64,000 nucleotides of DNA from Vibrio vulnificus NBRC 15645 = ATCC 27562 (GCF_002224265.1 NZ_CP012881.1:186001-250000); one strand, 5' to 3'. Counted from the first letter of the stretch, positions 17,851 to 27,508 are shown. Notes: generated by a model from the letters alone, not told the origin. Numbers and translations: made by a program.

Positions 17851-19590
17851 TTACGCTGTGACGATGGCTTTTGCATTCAAGCCAGGATTTAATTGAGTCA
17901 CAAATAGCTGGCAAGGCTCATCACTTAAGCGTTCTTGTGTCCAGTAGTCGTACCAATGCACTGGCGTATCAGAGATCAACGTAAACTCTTTGTCTTGCTG
18001 GCCATCATAATTGAACAAACAGTGTAGATCGTTTTTCTCGGTCAGCTTCAAGAAGGCGTGGTTGAGACTGAACGCGGTAAATTTCGCCGCATTCTGATTG
18101 TGCTTTTGACGAACCATCAATTTGGCAAGACAAGATTTGGCGAATGGCGTGATCTCAGGAAGTGGATCGCCCGACAGCAATAGCCCGCCACACGCTAGCA
18201 GGACATTACGATGAAATTCGTATTCTTGCCTTTGTGCACCTTGGTTAGGTAGCGAAGTGAACGTTGCGCAGTCAGGATCAATCTGCCACAGTTTTCGATG
18301 CTGCCAACTACGGTAGAAGGTCTCTTTGGCGATTTGTTCGAAGCGATGTGCATGGCGCTCAACGTCATCCGAAACGCGCATGGCATCAACCAAACCTAAA
18401 GAAGGCCACATCGGTGCATTGCAGCCTAACAACCACGCGTCCCCCGCTCCCTGAGCAATGGCTTCCATTCCGAGTCGATACGCTTCAACACCTGTTATGC
18501 CTTTTTGGTAACGCTGCCCTTTTAGCGTACCCCAATAGTTAGCGTCCAATTTAAAGAGCTCTACGCCCCACTCTTCTCGCATGGTTTTTACCACATGAGT
18601 TAGATGCTCCTGCACTTCAGGATTTGACGTATCAAGGATATACCATGGTGTGCAGCGCCAACCGCCATAAGTAATATCTTCCGCTTTTAACAGCGAGCCA
18701 TCCTCATGTTTGACAAACCATTCAGGATGTTTACGAAAGATCTCTGATTCAGGCTGGGCAATAAAAGGCGCCAGCCAAATCGCTGGTTTTTTGCCGCTCG
18801 CACGAATCTGCGCAATCAGTTGTTTGACTCCCCCTGAAAACTTGTCAGAAGGAGTAAGCCAATCACCCATAAATGCCTGATAGCCGTCATCAAGTAAGAC
18901 CCACTCCAGCGACTCTAAGCTGCCCTGCATCTGCTCGACATTGGCCAAGATATTTTGCTGACTCACATCGGCATAATAGGCATACCAAGAGCACCAACCT
19001 ACTGGCGCATTCTGCTTCACCCCTGCTCTGATCGGATGATGAATTGCAATGTGTTGTGCAAACTCAGCATAGAGCTCAGACAAAGACTCTCCTTCCAACA
19101 GCACCACGGATTCCAGCGTATTGGTTTCCCAATCTTGGATTTCCGTCTGTTCGCCATCAAGATAAGCGACAACATGCCAGTGGTTGCCCGTCTGTTCCAG
19201 CTCAAAATAGCCAGCGAAGCGCCGACAAGAGGTAAAACCAAACAAGGTGTAACCTTGTGATTCCTCAATCACTAAGTAGTTATAGTAACGCTTAGACGCA
19301 TGCTGTGAATAAAGGCGATATTGTGGGTTATTGTCAGGACAGCGACCGATGTCGGTCACTTGGTCTCGAGTGCCTGTGGTCTGCGCCAACATTTGAAACC
19401 CATCCCCCAAGAGCTGAGCCTGAGCTTCAAAATTGAAAGGAGTACGAAAGAGTTCAAATCGATAATCGATGGTACGGTTGTGCATACCGTGATAGCAGAA
19501 GTGAACTTCATTGTTATTTATCGTCACTTCCAGTTCATCATCATTCACCTCGAAAGGGATGTGATTGCCTAAGATATAAGGGCTTTTCAT
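17851..19590 (-). CDS. GH36-family alpha-galactosidase
   Basis: 579 residues with no signal peptide, so cytoplasmic. An N-terminal beta-sandwich (about 1-190) precedes a TIM barrel beginning PVGWCSWYAYYADV. The probable nucleophile Asp sits in ELFKLDANYWG and the probable acid/base Asp in MRVSDDV, both placed as in GH36/clan D enzymes. It also has WLAPF and GGLLLSGDPL. It should release terminal alpha-galactose from oligosaccharides such as melibiose or raffinose-type sugars. Size and motif order are closer to the short Thermotoga-type GH36 enzymes than to the roughly 700-residue enterobacterial ones. No sugar transporter or LacI regulator is adjacent. It is divergent from the sulfotransferase gene. 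Confidence 0.85.
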   Translation of the reverse strand: MKSPYILGNHIPFEVNDDELEVTINNNEVHFCYHGMHNRTIDYRFELFRTPFNFEAQAQLLGDGFQMLAQTTGTRDQVTDIGRCPDNNPQYRLYSQHASKRYYNYLVIEESQGYTLFGFTSCRRFAGYFELEQTGNHWHVVAYLDGEQTEIQDWETNTLESVVLLEGESLSELYAEFAQHIAIHHPIRAGVKQNAPVGWCSWYAYYADVSQQNILANVEQMQGSLESLEWVLLDDGYQAFMGDWLTPSDKFSGGVKQLIAQIRASGKKPAIWLAPFIAQPESEIFRKHPEWFVKHEDGSLLKAEDITYGGWRCTPWYILDTSNPEVQEHLTHVVKTMREEWGVELFKLDANYWGTLKGQRYQKGITGVEAYRLGMEAIAQGAGDAWLLGCNAPMWPSLGLVDAMRVSDDVERHAHRFEQIAKETFYRSWQHRKLWQIDPDCATFTSLPNQGAQRQEYEFHRNVLLACGGLLLSGDPLPEITPFAKSCLAKLMVRQKHNQNAAKFTAFSLNHAFLKLTEKNDLHCLFNYDGQQDKEFTLISDTPVHWYDYWTQERLSDEPCQLFVTQLNPGLNAKAIVTA

Positions 19591-19826
19591 GAAATCTGCT
19601 CACTGTATTTTTCTTGTATTATCAATCAATAGCAGCACTACAAATCGTTATCTTCATCACGATTTACTGGCAAAAATTTTCAAATTGCCTATCAAATTGA
19701 GAAGAACTCAACGCCTAAGAGTGAGTTTTCTCTAACGAATTGTTATTTATAAAAATTTCGTTTGGCACAAGCTTTGCTCTCAATCTAAAAGCAAGCACAA
19801 AATCGACACTAAGATGGGACGATAAC
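19591..19826. other. Divergent intergenic region between alpha-galactosidase and sulfotransferase genes
   Basis: The 236 bases hold the sigma54 promoter at 19762-19778 and, about 100 bases upstream of its predicted start, a direct repeat CAAATTG at 19681-19687 and 19693-19699. This repeat could be an activator site (inference). I see no clear promoter for the galactosidase gene. Confidence 0.5.
19762..19778 (+). promoter_or_regulatory. Near-consensus sigma54 promoter of the sulfotransferase gene
   Basis: TTGGCACA-AGCT-TTGCT matches the -24/-12 consensus at essentially every conserved base, with GG at 19764-19765 and GC at 19776-19777, exactly 12 apart. The predicted start near 19789 leaves a leader of about 38 bases before the ATG at 19827. 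Confidence 0.85.
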
Positions 19827-20744
19827 ATGATGACAAGCAAACCCAATCATCAAACTCGATTATCAGCACCGATCATTTTTATCGGTCCCGGCCGTTCAGG
19901 CTCAACCGTTATTTCTGAGTTTGTTATGGCTCATCATAGTTTGGGCTGGCCAGACAACTACTGCGAGTGGTTTCCATCTCTACCATCACTTGCTTGGCTC
20001 ACCCGACTCACCAATAACTCACTTTGGTACGTATCCGGCGAAAAAGCGCAGCTTAATCACACGTTACCACTCAATAACTTGCTACCGAGACCCGCTGAAG
20101 CATGGCCTTTTTGGCAAAAGATCACTCGTGATGAGATCGATTTCAGCCGGGGATTCTTGCTTCACCAGAGAGCCAGTACAGAGGAAAAACAACGGATTCG
20201 TACTTATTTAAATCAGCATTTGCGAGCGCAAGGAAAGACGCGTTTAGCGATGAAATTTACTGGCCCGGGACGTGTGGAGTATTTGTCCAGTATATTTCCA
20301 GATGCGTTGTTTATTAATGTCGTTCGCGAGCCCGTCGCCACCGTCAATTCACTGCTCAAGGTGCCATTTTGGCAAGCTCAGGGGTTACATCAATTATGGT
20401 GGCAAGGCGCCTACAGCAACCATGAACTCGAAACCTATCAGCGAATTCGTCACGACCCGGTCTGCAGCACCGCATTTCAACTGAATAAAATTCTTAAAAC
20501 CACCGAGGAGGAAATCTCACGAACAAAAGTAAAATCGTTGACGGTTCATTACGAGGACTTTGTTCGAGATCCACAGTTTATCGTCCATCAAATCATGCAC
20601 TTTTGTCATCTTCCCCCTTGCGAAAGAATGCGCAACAAACTGAGGAACAGTCCAATTCGGGATCAAAACAAAGCAGCAAAAGTGAGTGGTATCGCGAAAA
20701 GAGTATCCACTTGGTGTGAAAACGAAAAGACCCTCGAATCCTGA
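19827..20744 (+). CDS. Sulfotransferase family protein
   Basis: 305 residues. A 5'-phosphosulfate-binding loop lies near the N-terminus (IIFIGPGRSGSTVISEF). A 3'-phosphate motif lies in the middle (FINVVREPVATVNSLL) and ends in helices typical of PAPS-dependent sulfotransferases. It should move sulfate from PAPS to a carbohydrate or lipid acceptor; the acceptor is unknown. I set the start at 19827, after GGGA, because the sigma54 promoter at 19762-19778 rules out the longer frame from 19740. A second ATG at 19830 is equally possible. It is alone on its transcript, divergent from an alpha-galactosidase. Modification of surface polysaccharide is a guess from the family and promoter type. Confidence 0.8.
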   Translation: MMTSKPNHQTRLSAPIIFIGPGRSGSTVISEFVMAHHSLGWPDNYCEWFPSLPSLAWLTRLTNNSLWYVSGEKAQLNHTLPLNNLLPRPAEAWPFWQKITRDEIDFSRGFLLHQRASTEEKQRIRTYLNQHLRAQGKTRLAMKFTGPGRVEYLSSIFPDALFINVVREPVATVNSLLKVPFWQAQGLHQLWWQGAYSNHELETYQRIRHDPVCSTAFQLNKILKTTEEEISRTKVKSLTVHYEDFVRDPQFIVHQIMHFCHLPPCERMRNKLRNSPIRDQNKAAKVSGIAKRVSTWCENEKTLES

Positions 20745-20751
20745 GGGTCAA
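20731..20751. terminator. Hairpin at the sulfotransferase stop codon
   Basis: GACCCTC / GAGGGTC around a 7-base loop that includes the stop codon. A weak U-rich tract follows on the minus strand. It may serve the porin gene as a second terminator or protect the sulfotransferase mRNA end. Confidence 0.5.
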
Positions 20752-20774
20752 AGAAAAGGCAGTGGATTATCGCC

Positions 20775-20808
20775 AAAAAAGCGTCCTGCTTTAAATGGCC
20801 CGCGACGC
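20775..20808 (-). terminator. Probable terminator of the porin gene
   Basis: GCGTC (20781-20785) and GACGC (20804-20808) pair, with a competing CCTGC/GCAGG pairing. Six A on the left are six U on the minus strand. It lies about 25 bases past the porin stop. Confidence 0.55.
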
Positions 20809-20833
20809 AGGCCATAAATTGCTAAGGAAGTTC

Positions 20834-21823
20834 TTAGAAGTCGTAAGCAACTTTGAAGAATGCTGCTAGATCATCGCTGTTGTTGTCATCAGACAGATCA
20901 ACTTTGATATCGACAAGCGCAGATAACTTGTTAGTGAACTGGTAAGAACCACCGAAGTTTACTGACTCTTTGCTAGCTGAATGATCATAATCTTTAGCTG
21001 CGTAACCGGCTGCTAGGTATAGTTTATCGATAGTGTAGCCTACTGATGCACTGTATAGGATAAAATCATCACTGTTAAAGGTATCGTGCTGTGCTACATT
21101 TGCACCGAACGCTATATCACCCAGAGTAATCACACCATTAACCAAGTACAGTTGTTCAACTAGATCACCGCCTTCTACTGCTGGTTTATGGTTTTTCTCA
21201 TCGTTCTTCTCGTAACCTGCGTTTACTTGGAACTGTTCATTTTTGAAACCAACATAACCGTTGAAACCACGTTGACCAGATGCGTCTGCTTCGCGGTCAC
21301 CGTAGTAAGCGATGCCGTATTTGAAGCCTTCTTTCATGCCTTCAAATTTGATCACTTGGTTTACGTCAGAAGCGTCAGATGCAGATGCACCAAACTCAAT
21401 AGTTAAGTCAGCTGCGCCGTCTACTGCATCAAGTGCAGAGTCGTTTGCGTAACCGATAGACGCTACGCCGAAACCGGTTTTGTAACCAACCCAAGTGTCG
21501 ATCACAGTGAACTTAGCATCCATTGAAGAGTAGTTGTCTGCAAGGTCGAATTCACCAGCAAACTGACCAACTACGTTGCCTTTTTGGTAGTTGATGAATA
21601 GGTCAAAACCAGTCACACCGTCGTTGTAAAACTCTCTATCAGGACGACCTTCTTCATAGTAACCACCGACAGCCACTTGACCACCAACAGAGAATTCTTC
21701 ACCAGAAAGGATTAGGTCGATCATTGACTCACGAGCACGCTCAGAAACGTTTTGGTTTACGTCTGCTGCGATCGCAGAACCAGCAACAAGAGATAGCGCC
21801 ACCGCTAATACTGTTTTTTTCAT
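20834..21823 (-). CDS. Outer-membrane porin
   Basis: 329 residues. The signal peptide MKKTVLAVALSLVAGSAIA is cut before ADVNQ. The mature protein is made of alternating amphipathic strands and ends in the outer-membrane signature VAYDF with terminal Phe. Acidic loops and strand pattern match the OmpU/OmpT-like Gram-negative porins of Vibrio, but I cannot tell which subgroup from motifs alone. It should form a general diffusion channel. It is monocistronic, with a long upstream gap of 364 bases. The closeness to the alpha-galactosidase and sulfotransferase genes may be chance. Confidence 0.85.
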   Translation of the reverse strand: MKKTVLAVALSLVAGSAIAADVNQNVSERARESMIDLILSGEEFSVGGQVAVGGYYEEGRPDREFYNDGVTGFDLFINYQKGNVVGQFAGEFDLADNYSSMDAKFTVIDTWVGYKTGFGVASIGYANDSALDAVDGAADLTIEFGASASDASDVNQVIKFEGMKEGFKYGIAYYGDREADASGQRGFNGYVGFKNEQFQVNAGYEKNDEKNHKPAVEGGDLVEQLYLVNGVITLGDIAFGANVAQHDTFNSDDFILYSASVGYTIDKLYLAAGYAAKDYDHSASKESVNFGGSYQFTNKLSALVDIKVDLSDDNNSDDLAAFFKVAYDF

Positions 21824-22187
21824 TTTTATTTTGTCCTATCAATTTTATAGATTTTTTCACCACTCGACTTAGCCCGTAAGCGCCAGCCGTTGCGGCGAAA
21901 TTATTCTCAAAGACAAAACTTTCCTAATAAAACATTACAAATAGATATAAATTACAAACAGTAAGGCAAGGAAAATTTCCTAAAAAACAATAAAAAATGC
22001 GCTCTATTTAATCGATTAACTGTATTTTTAGCGAACGTAATCACAAAAACAGCCAACAATTCACAAAAAAGCATAAATATTAAATCAGCATATAATTTTT
22101 CAGTTTTAATCACTTTCAATGACACCCCACCAAGCACTGACGAAAAAACAAGCACAACAACGCTCACAAAGTGCACAAACCAACCTA
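21824..22187. other. Intergenic region upstream of the porin
   Basis: 364 AT-rich bases that should hold the porin promoter and a leader on the minus strand. I could not fix a promoter, because several TTGTAA-type boxes exist without a well-spaced partner. A 74-codon open frame here looks random. Confidence 0.4.
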
Positions 22188-22838
22188 TTACTCAGCGTCT
22201 AACTTAACTCTGTGTTTAGCGTTAAAAATACTTTCCAAGGGCTGCGGCGTCTTCTTATAACGTACATAGGTATCTGTACTTTGATCATATACGTATGTGT
22301 TTATGCTCGGACTGTTCCAGTCGCAAATGGAGTGAACAGATATTGGCAAACGCTCATCTGAGCTTGTTTCCACTGCGTGAATACGGGGAACATTAGTTAA
22401 CTCACAACTGATAGAGCTGAGCATCTCTGAGACTTCTCTACCGCTTTGTATCGGTAATGTGGCACCCCATAGTTTGAGCTTCTTGTTCTTCCATTGAACA
22501 AAAAGGAACTGGTTAACATGGAAATTTTGACCAAAAATATCTCCTGGCAATCTCGAACGAATGGTCATAGAGGGAAAAGAAAACTCCCCTTGTTCATTGG
22601 TTTGAGTCTCATCCAATATCGCTTTCCCTTTGTTATACCCTTCGTAAAACAACTCTCGAACAACCGTCATTCCTTCCTGTGGCACTCTTTCAAGCGTGAT
22701 CACCCCATGCACTTCTGGAGACATCTCAACATCATATTTTTTAAATGGCCAAAACATGGCATTTGCTCCTGACGAAAAAGCCCCTAACGAAACCGCACAA
22801 AACCAATAGCAGCGTGACTCTTTAAGCCATAGCCCCAC
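22188..22838 (-). CDS. DUF6795-like exported protein
   Basis: 216 residues from a GTG start. The first 27 residues form a plausible signal peptide (WFCAVSLGAFSSGANA) before MFWPFKKYDVEMSP. If the Met at 22757 were used instead, the protein would be cytoplasmic. The body reads HGVITLERV, an ELFYEGY segment, TQTNEQGEFSFPSMTI, PGDIFGQNF and SICDWNSP, which resembles the Vibrio DUF6795 family. That family has a transthyretin-like beta-sandwich start. Function unknown. It is located between the porin and torA with no operon partner. Confidence 0.6.
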   Translation of the reverse strand: MGLWLKESRCYWFCAVSLGAFSSGANAMFWPFKKYDVEMSPEVHGVITLERVPQEGMTVVRELFYEGYNKGKAILDETQTNEQGEFSFPSMTIRSRLPGDIFGQNFHVNQFLFVQWKNKKLKLWGATLPIQSGREVSEMLSSISCELTNVPRIHAVETSSDERLPISVHSICDWNSPSINTYVYDQSTDTYVRYKKTPQPLESIFNAKHRVKLDAE

Positions 22839-22976
22839 TTTATTGAGTACATCCAGTTGAGATCATATGGAAAACGACAAAACAGCGAACGTGTTTCGCT
22901 AGAAGAAAATAATTTGTGGGAAGGAACTCGAAGGAATATGTAATGGATGATGCTATTTTTGCGTTATCGAAACAAA

Positions 22977-23007
22977 AAAAGGTCCGGCATGTATGCCAGA
23001 CCTTTTC
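22977..23007. terminator. Bidirectional terminator after torA
   Basis: GGTC-c-GGCAT / ATGCC-a-GACC with a 2-base loop, flanked by A-run and T-run on both sides. It ends the torECA transcript 22 bases after the torA stop. Confidence 0.85.
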
Positions 23008-23028
23008 TCGTTCATTATCAAGCTGCGA

Positions 23029-25491
23029 TTACGCCACTTCGATTGGGCCACCAAATGAGGTCACTGGTGGAACTTTGCCAGTGAACTTCTCGAAGTCTAC
23101 GATACAGGTGTTCGCAGAAGTCGCCTGTGCCAGCTCAGATGAGCCGATATCTTGAGTCAGTGTGTTAGGGTCACCGTAAGTACAGATAGCTCCCACTTTC
23201 TCGCTTAGAGGACCGTACCACGCACCTTCTTCGATACGAATCACGCCACGTGGGTAGCTGTCCGTTAGCACAGCTCCTGCTAGAAGCTGACCACGGTCAT
23301 TAAACACGCGTACCAAATCACCCTCTTTGATGCCTTTTGCTTTTGCATCAAGTGGGTTGATGTAGACTGGCTCACGACCTTTTACTGCGTAAGTCGCACG
23401 GAACTCTTCAGACTCACACATCTGAGAGTGCAGGCGTTTGTCTGGGTGACAAGATTGCAACCAGAACGGATGTTTGTCTGAGCCTGGTCCGCCGTGTGAA
23501 CGTTCTGATTTTTCGAACCACATTGGGTGCTCTTGGCAGTGTTCGTAGCCGTAACGACCGATCTTACGAGACGTGATCTCGATAAAGCCTGAAGGTGTAC
23601 CCAGTGGGTTGATTTCAGGGTCTTGACGGAAATCCGCGTGACGAACCCAAGGTTGACCTTGGCCGAAGTCCAGTACGCTCTTCTCCCAGAATTCATCAAA
23701 TTCTGGCATCTCGAATTTGCCTTCGTTCGATTTCTTACAATCGTTGTATAGGCTGCGAATCCAATCCATTTCACTCATACCGCGAGAGTATTCTTCACTG
23801 CGGCCAAAGCGCTCAGTCAGTTCCTTCATGATTTGGAAGTCTGGCTTAGATTGGAACAGAGGATCCACCAAACGATGCATCGCAATCAAACCACGGCTTG
23901 AGTATGAACCGTATACGTCGATGTCATTGCGTTCCCATTGGGTACATGCTGGTAGCACGATGTCTGAGAAGCGACACGTCGCTGTCCACGCGAAGTCGAT
24001 CGTTACGACAGTTTGTAGTTTCTGGAACGCTTGCTTCATGCGGTTGCGATCTTGATGGTGGTGCCATGGGTTACAGCCCGAAATAACCATCATCTTGAAG
24101 TCTGGCAGCTTCACTTTGCCACCGTTGTAGTTGATCTCTTTACCTGGCTCTAGCAGACAGTCGATCCAACGCGCAACAGGGATAGTACGGCTGTAGCCAT
24201 TGAAGTCATTGTTGTCCCATTTTGGTTTCATGCCCGCATCAAGGTTACGAGGGAAGCCACCAGGGCCAGCAAAACCGGTTGAAGGCACACCGATACTTGA
24301 GTAGTGGTGACCATAAGAGATACCACCGCCAGGCAAGCCGATTTGACCGATCATTGCCGCAACAACCGCGGCTGCCCAGTAAGGCTGCTCACCGTGCTCT
24401 TGACGTTGGATACACCAACCCATCAGGATCTGAGTGCGGCCTTTCACAAGCATGCGGGCAAATTCACGGATTTTGTCTGCTTTCACGCCACAAATAGGCG
24501 CAGCCCATTCTGGTGTTTTTTCAACTTTGTCCTTCGTTTTGCCTTGAACGTAGTTGATGAACTCTTCAAAACCAAGACAGTAAGTGTCGATGAACTTCTT
24601 ATCGTATAGATTTTCAGTGTAGAGAACATGCGCAATCGCCAACATAAACGGTACATCTGTCATTGGGTTGACATACAGATGATCGTTCTCTAGGTAACGC
24701 TGTGTTTTGTTCTTAACCGGGTCAACCGAAATCACGTTGATTTCGCCTTTTGCCACTTTCTCTTTTAGTTGCGCAAGGTAAGCGTAAGATTCATGCGTTT
24801 CACAGTTCCAGCCCACTTGGAGGTTTTTCACTGGGTCGTTCGCCCAAAGAATAATGTTGTCTGCGTTTTCTAGAATCTCAGACCAAGACGTACCTTGTGC
24901 GTACACTTCGGTAGAACCTAGCACGTATGGCAGAATCGTTTGGCCAGCACCGGTTGAGTAGTCACCAACTTTGGTGATGTAGTTACCGTGCATGCCCACA
25001 GCGCGCTGCATGTGCGCTGTACAGTTGTTAAATGAACCCGTTTGGTTCCAACCTGTTTGGCCTGCGTGTAGCGCCCAAGGGCCATACTCTTTTTGTACGC
25101 GCTCTAGCTCACGGTAGAACAGGTCCAACGCTTCATCCCAAGTCACACGTACAAAACGGTTGTTGCCGCGCGTATCTGCGCTGTACTTGTGTTTTTTCAG
25201 CCAGTCTAGGCGCACCATTGGGTAACGCACACGTGAAGGGCTGTAGATGATGCCTTTGATGCCGTTTAGCATCTCAGTTGGGTTTTGGTCTAGCTCTAGC
25301 GGTTTGATCTCTTGAACTTTACCCGCGTAGATGTGGGCGCGGAACGCGCCCCAGTGAGAACCGGATACTTTCCATGTTCCTGTTGTTTCTACTGCGTTTG
25401 CAGAAGCCGACGCCAATAAGCTAGGACCGATAACAGAGGCAGCACTTGTGGTTGCTACGCCCTTAAGAAAACTTCTTCTTGTAATAGCCAT
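23029..25491 (-). CDS. torA: Trimethylamine-N-oxide reductase TorA (molybdopterin)
   Basis: 820 residues. The twin-arginine signal TRRSFLKG plus hydrophobic stretch sends the folded enzyme to the periplasm. The mature protein has the DMSO-reductase-family Mo-bisMGD domains, with the Mo-ligand Ser expected in [11 protein letters not shown], plus [15 protein letters not shown] and [18 protein letters not shown]. There is no N-terminal Fe-S Cys motif, which separates it from NapA and formate dehydrogenases and matches TorA/DorA/BisC types. It reduces TMAO with electrons from TorC, 24 bases upstream in the same operon. The TAT signal favours TorA over cytoplasmic BisC. The dedicated chaperone gene torD is not next to it. 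Confidence 0.96.
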   Translation of the reverse strand: MAITRRSFLKGVATTSAASVIGPSLLASASANAVETTGTWKVSGSHWGAFRAHIYAGKVQEIKPLELDQNPTEMLNGIKGIIYSPSRVRYPMVRLDWLKKHKYSADTRGNNRFVRVTWDEALDLFYRELERVQKEYGPWALHAGQTGWNQTGSFNNCTAHMQRAVGMHGNYITKVGDYSTGAGQTILPYVLGSTEVYAQGTSWSEILENADNIILWANDPVKNLQVGWNCETHESYAYLAQLKEKVAKGEINVISVDPVKNKTQRYLENDHLYVNPMTDVPFMLAIAHVLYTENLYDKKFIDTYCLGFEEFINYVQGKTKDKVEKTPEWAAPICGVKADKIREFARMLVKGRTQILMGWCIQRQEHGEQPYWAAAVVAAMIGQIGLPGGGISYGHHYSSIGVPSTGFAGPGGFPRNLDAGMKPKWDNNDFNGYSRTIPVARWIDCLLEPGKEINYNGGKVKLPDFKMMVISGCNPWHHHQDRNRMKQAFQKLQTVVTIDFAWTATCRFSDIVLPACTQWERNDIDVYGSYSSRGLIAMHRLVDPLFQSKPDFQIMKELTERFGRSEEYSRGMSEMDWIRSLYNDCKKSNEGKFEMPEFDEFWEKSVLDFGQGQPWVRHADFRQDPEINPLGTPSGFIEITSRKIGRYGYEHCQEHPMWFEKSERSHGGPGSDKHPFWLQSCHPDKRLHSQMCESEEFRATYAVKGREPVYINPLDAKAKGIKEGDLVRVFNDRGQLLAGAVLTDSYPRGVIRIEEGAWYGPLSEKVGAICTYGDPNTLTQDIGSSELAQATSANTCIVDFEKFTGKVPPVTSFGGPIEVA

Positions 25492-25515
25492 TTAAATTAC
25501 TCCATCCAATGCTTA

Positions 25516-26700
25516 TTAGTGATGACCTTCAGCATAATCTGAAGAGTGCTTCTGTAGATATTTCAAGATAAGGGCTTCGCTATCCGTATCAAGGTTCACG
25601 AACGCTAGCATGCCGTCAAACATGCCTGGCCAAGTATTGGCATCGAAGTGCGCTTCTGCAGGCTGTGTGTGACACACTGAACAGTTTGTTTTGTATGCTT
25701 CACGAGATTTTTCCCACACTGGGTTGATGTCGTTCAGCATTGACTCTTTCTTGATCCAAACTTTCGCCGCCACTTTTTCCCATGGAAGACCAGTTAGCTC
25801 ATCCACTTTCTCTTCGCCAGTGGTGACAATTTTGTCATCCATAGACGCTTCTTTTAGCAGCGAAGCCACAGCGATGTTTTTGCCGAAGTCTTCTTGAATT
25901 ACGCGACCAAAACCTTTCGCTTTACGCCAGCCATCGATCTCGATTTCGACATAATCACCTTTGTCTTCCACTACTTTTACGGTAGACGCAGGGTTCAATA
26001 GACCCGCTTCGGTTTGACCTTGTGCATCAAAGTAGATCGGTAGGTGACGAACACTCACAAGCTCTTTACCCACAGAATAATCGGTGCTTGAAGCCATTTG
26101 CTCTAAGTCACCAACGATACCACCAATGCTATCCATACCTGCCGGTAATTTGTGCGCGATGCCTTTGTGACAGTCAACACAGCTTTGATCTTTCTCTGCC
26201 GCTTGCTTCATTTGGATACGAGCCGTTGGAGACATTTGCGTGAAGTCCATCGAGTCGTAGTTATGACAGTTTTTACATTCAAGGGATTTGTTGGCTGAGA
26301 AGCGATCCCATTCGTGTTTTGCTAGCTCGATACGGCGAGCTTCGAAAACGCCCGGTTCATCGTAGTTACCAAAGACTTGCGCAAAAACTTCTTTAGACGC
26401 CTGCATTTTACGTGCAATTTTGTCCGTCCAGTTGTGTGGTACGTGACAGTCAGGACAGGTCGCGCGAACACCTGAGTGGTTTTTCCAGTGCACTGTGTCT
26501 TGCAGCTCTTGGTACACGTTGTCACGCATGGTGTGGCAACTGACACAAAACTCTTCGGTGTTGGTCGCTTCCAACGCGGTATTAAAACCACCCCAGAAAA
26601 TCACACCGGCAATGAAGCCGCCCACGGTCAGCACACCAAGGCTGATATGAACTGCTGGGCGCGTTACAGTACGCCACAATTTAATGATCAATGATTTCAT
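25516..26700 (-). CDS. torC: Pentahaem c-type cytochrome TorC
   Basis: 394 residues. An N-terminal membrane anchor at residues 18-38 leads to a NapC/NirT-type domain with four haem sites (CVSCH near 52, CPDCH near 82, CKNCH near 142, CVDCH near 174). A C-terminal extension carries a fifth (CSVCH near 340). This five-haem layout defines TorC. It takes electrons from menaquinol and passes them to TorA in the periplasm. The torC-torA gap is 24 bases. Confidence 0.97.
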   Translation of the reverse strand: MKSLIIKLWRTVTRPAVHISLGVLTVGGFIAGVIFWGGFNTALEATNTEEFCVSCHTMRDNVYQELQDTVHWKNHSGVRATCPDCHVPHNWTDKIARKMQASKEVFAQVFGNYDEPGVFEARRIELAKHEWDRFSANKSLECKNCHNYDSMDFTQMSPTARIQMKQAAEKDQSCVDCHKGIAHKLPAGMDSIGGIVGDLEQMASSTDYSVGKELVSVRHLPIYFDAQGQTEAGLLNPASTVKVVEDKGDYVEIEIDGWRKAKGFGRVIQEDFGKNIAVASLLKEASMDDKIVTTGEEKVDELTGLPWEKVAAKVWIKKESMLNDINPVWEKSREAYKTNCSVCHTQPAEAHFDANTWPGMFDGMLAFVNLDTDSEALILKYLQKHSSDYAEGHH

Positions 26701-26750
26701 TGTCTGCTCTCTTAAAATCTTTTCAAAAGTGTGGGGATAAGTTCACAGGC

Positions 26751-26930
26751 TTACATGCCGTGAGCACCTGGAGGTCCGAAGAAGAAAACTTGCAACATCC
26801 AAACGATGAAGCCATATCCACCAACGAACGCCACACTCAAGATTGGAAAGAGGACGACGGTAATGAAGAGGAAAGATTTCCACTCCAATGAGCGCTTTTC
26901 AGCACTCTCAATTTTGTTAACATCACTCAT
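26751..26930 (-). CDS. torE: Small membrane protein TorE (NapE family)
   Basis: 59 residues from the ATG at 26930. The frame can be read further upstream to 26996, but MSDVNKIESAEKRS is the natural start. One transmembrane helix at about 19-46 ends in MLQVFFFGPPGAHGM, typical of TorE/NapE. Role unknown. It is found before torC in Vibrio and Shewanella tor operons. It is the first gene of torECA, with 50 bases to torC. Confidence 0.9.
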   Translation of the reverse strand: MSDVNKIESAEKRSLEWKSFLFITVVLFPILSVAFVGGYGFIVWMLQVFFFGPPGAHGM

Positions 26931-27508
26931 ACATTTGCCTATTTTGTATTTAGTAATTTCAGTTGCCCCACCCCAACAGGATGAAACTTTTAACACTATC
27001 TAATGCAAAATATTAGACCATACACAATGTGTGGTTCAATCAATTCCCTACGGCCTACCCTTGTTATTCAACACTTTTTTGAGCTCATCCAGAGATGTGT
27101 CGGATTGATATTCCATGTGTAAAGTTGTGAATAGATATGAAGAAATAAGTCTTTTGCATTATTGTTAAAAGAAAAACAACCACGTAACACAAATGCTAGC
27201 AGAGTGACATTTTTTAGCCGGACTGATTCTTATTCTCTCAAAAATAAAACAATCACAATGGCGATTGTTTTATTTTATTGTTATCAAGGTGTGAATATTT
27301 AAAGAGAAAAATAGTAGTTTAAAGTGGCTATCTCAGAGCAAAAATCGTTCAACATTGCAGCAAGTAAGCAATTCAAGAGATACATACGTTACGACTCACC
27401 GCTCGTGATTTACACAGTGTGACTTCTGACAAGAAAATGCATCAGACGCCTTCCCATACCACCTTAGATTCGTTTCAATCCCGAAATGACGAATGGAAAG
27501 AGATAGGT
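26931..27508. other. 578-base intergenic region between torE and the fetB-like gene
   Basis: Holds the torECA promoter on the minus strand and the leader of the fetB-like gene on the plus strand. TorR-like decamers around 27105-27150 are too weak to call. The only strong structure is the perfect inverted repeat at 27241-27276. Confidence 0.5.
27241..27276. terminator. Orphan perfect bidirectional terminator hairpin
   Basis: AAAATAAAACAATC and GATTGTTTTATTTT, a perfect 14-base stem with an 8-base loop and A/T flanks giving U-runs in both directions. No recognised gene lies upstream on either strand within the intergenic region, so it may end an unannotated small RNA. Confidence 0.6.

Noticed and set aside
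19740..19826. N-terminal extension of the sulfotransferase
   Set aside because: The sigma54 promoter lies within this stretch and predicted transcription starts near 19789.
21952..22176. 74-codon open frame upstream of the porin
   Set aside because: AT-rich intergenic DNA, Phe/Val-rich random-looking product, no ribosome site.
27105..27150. TorR-box-like decamers upstream of torE
   Set aside because: Only partial matches to CTGTTCATAT at irregular spacing; not better than chance by eye.
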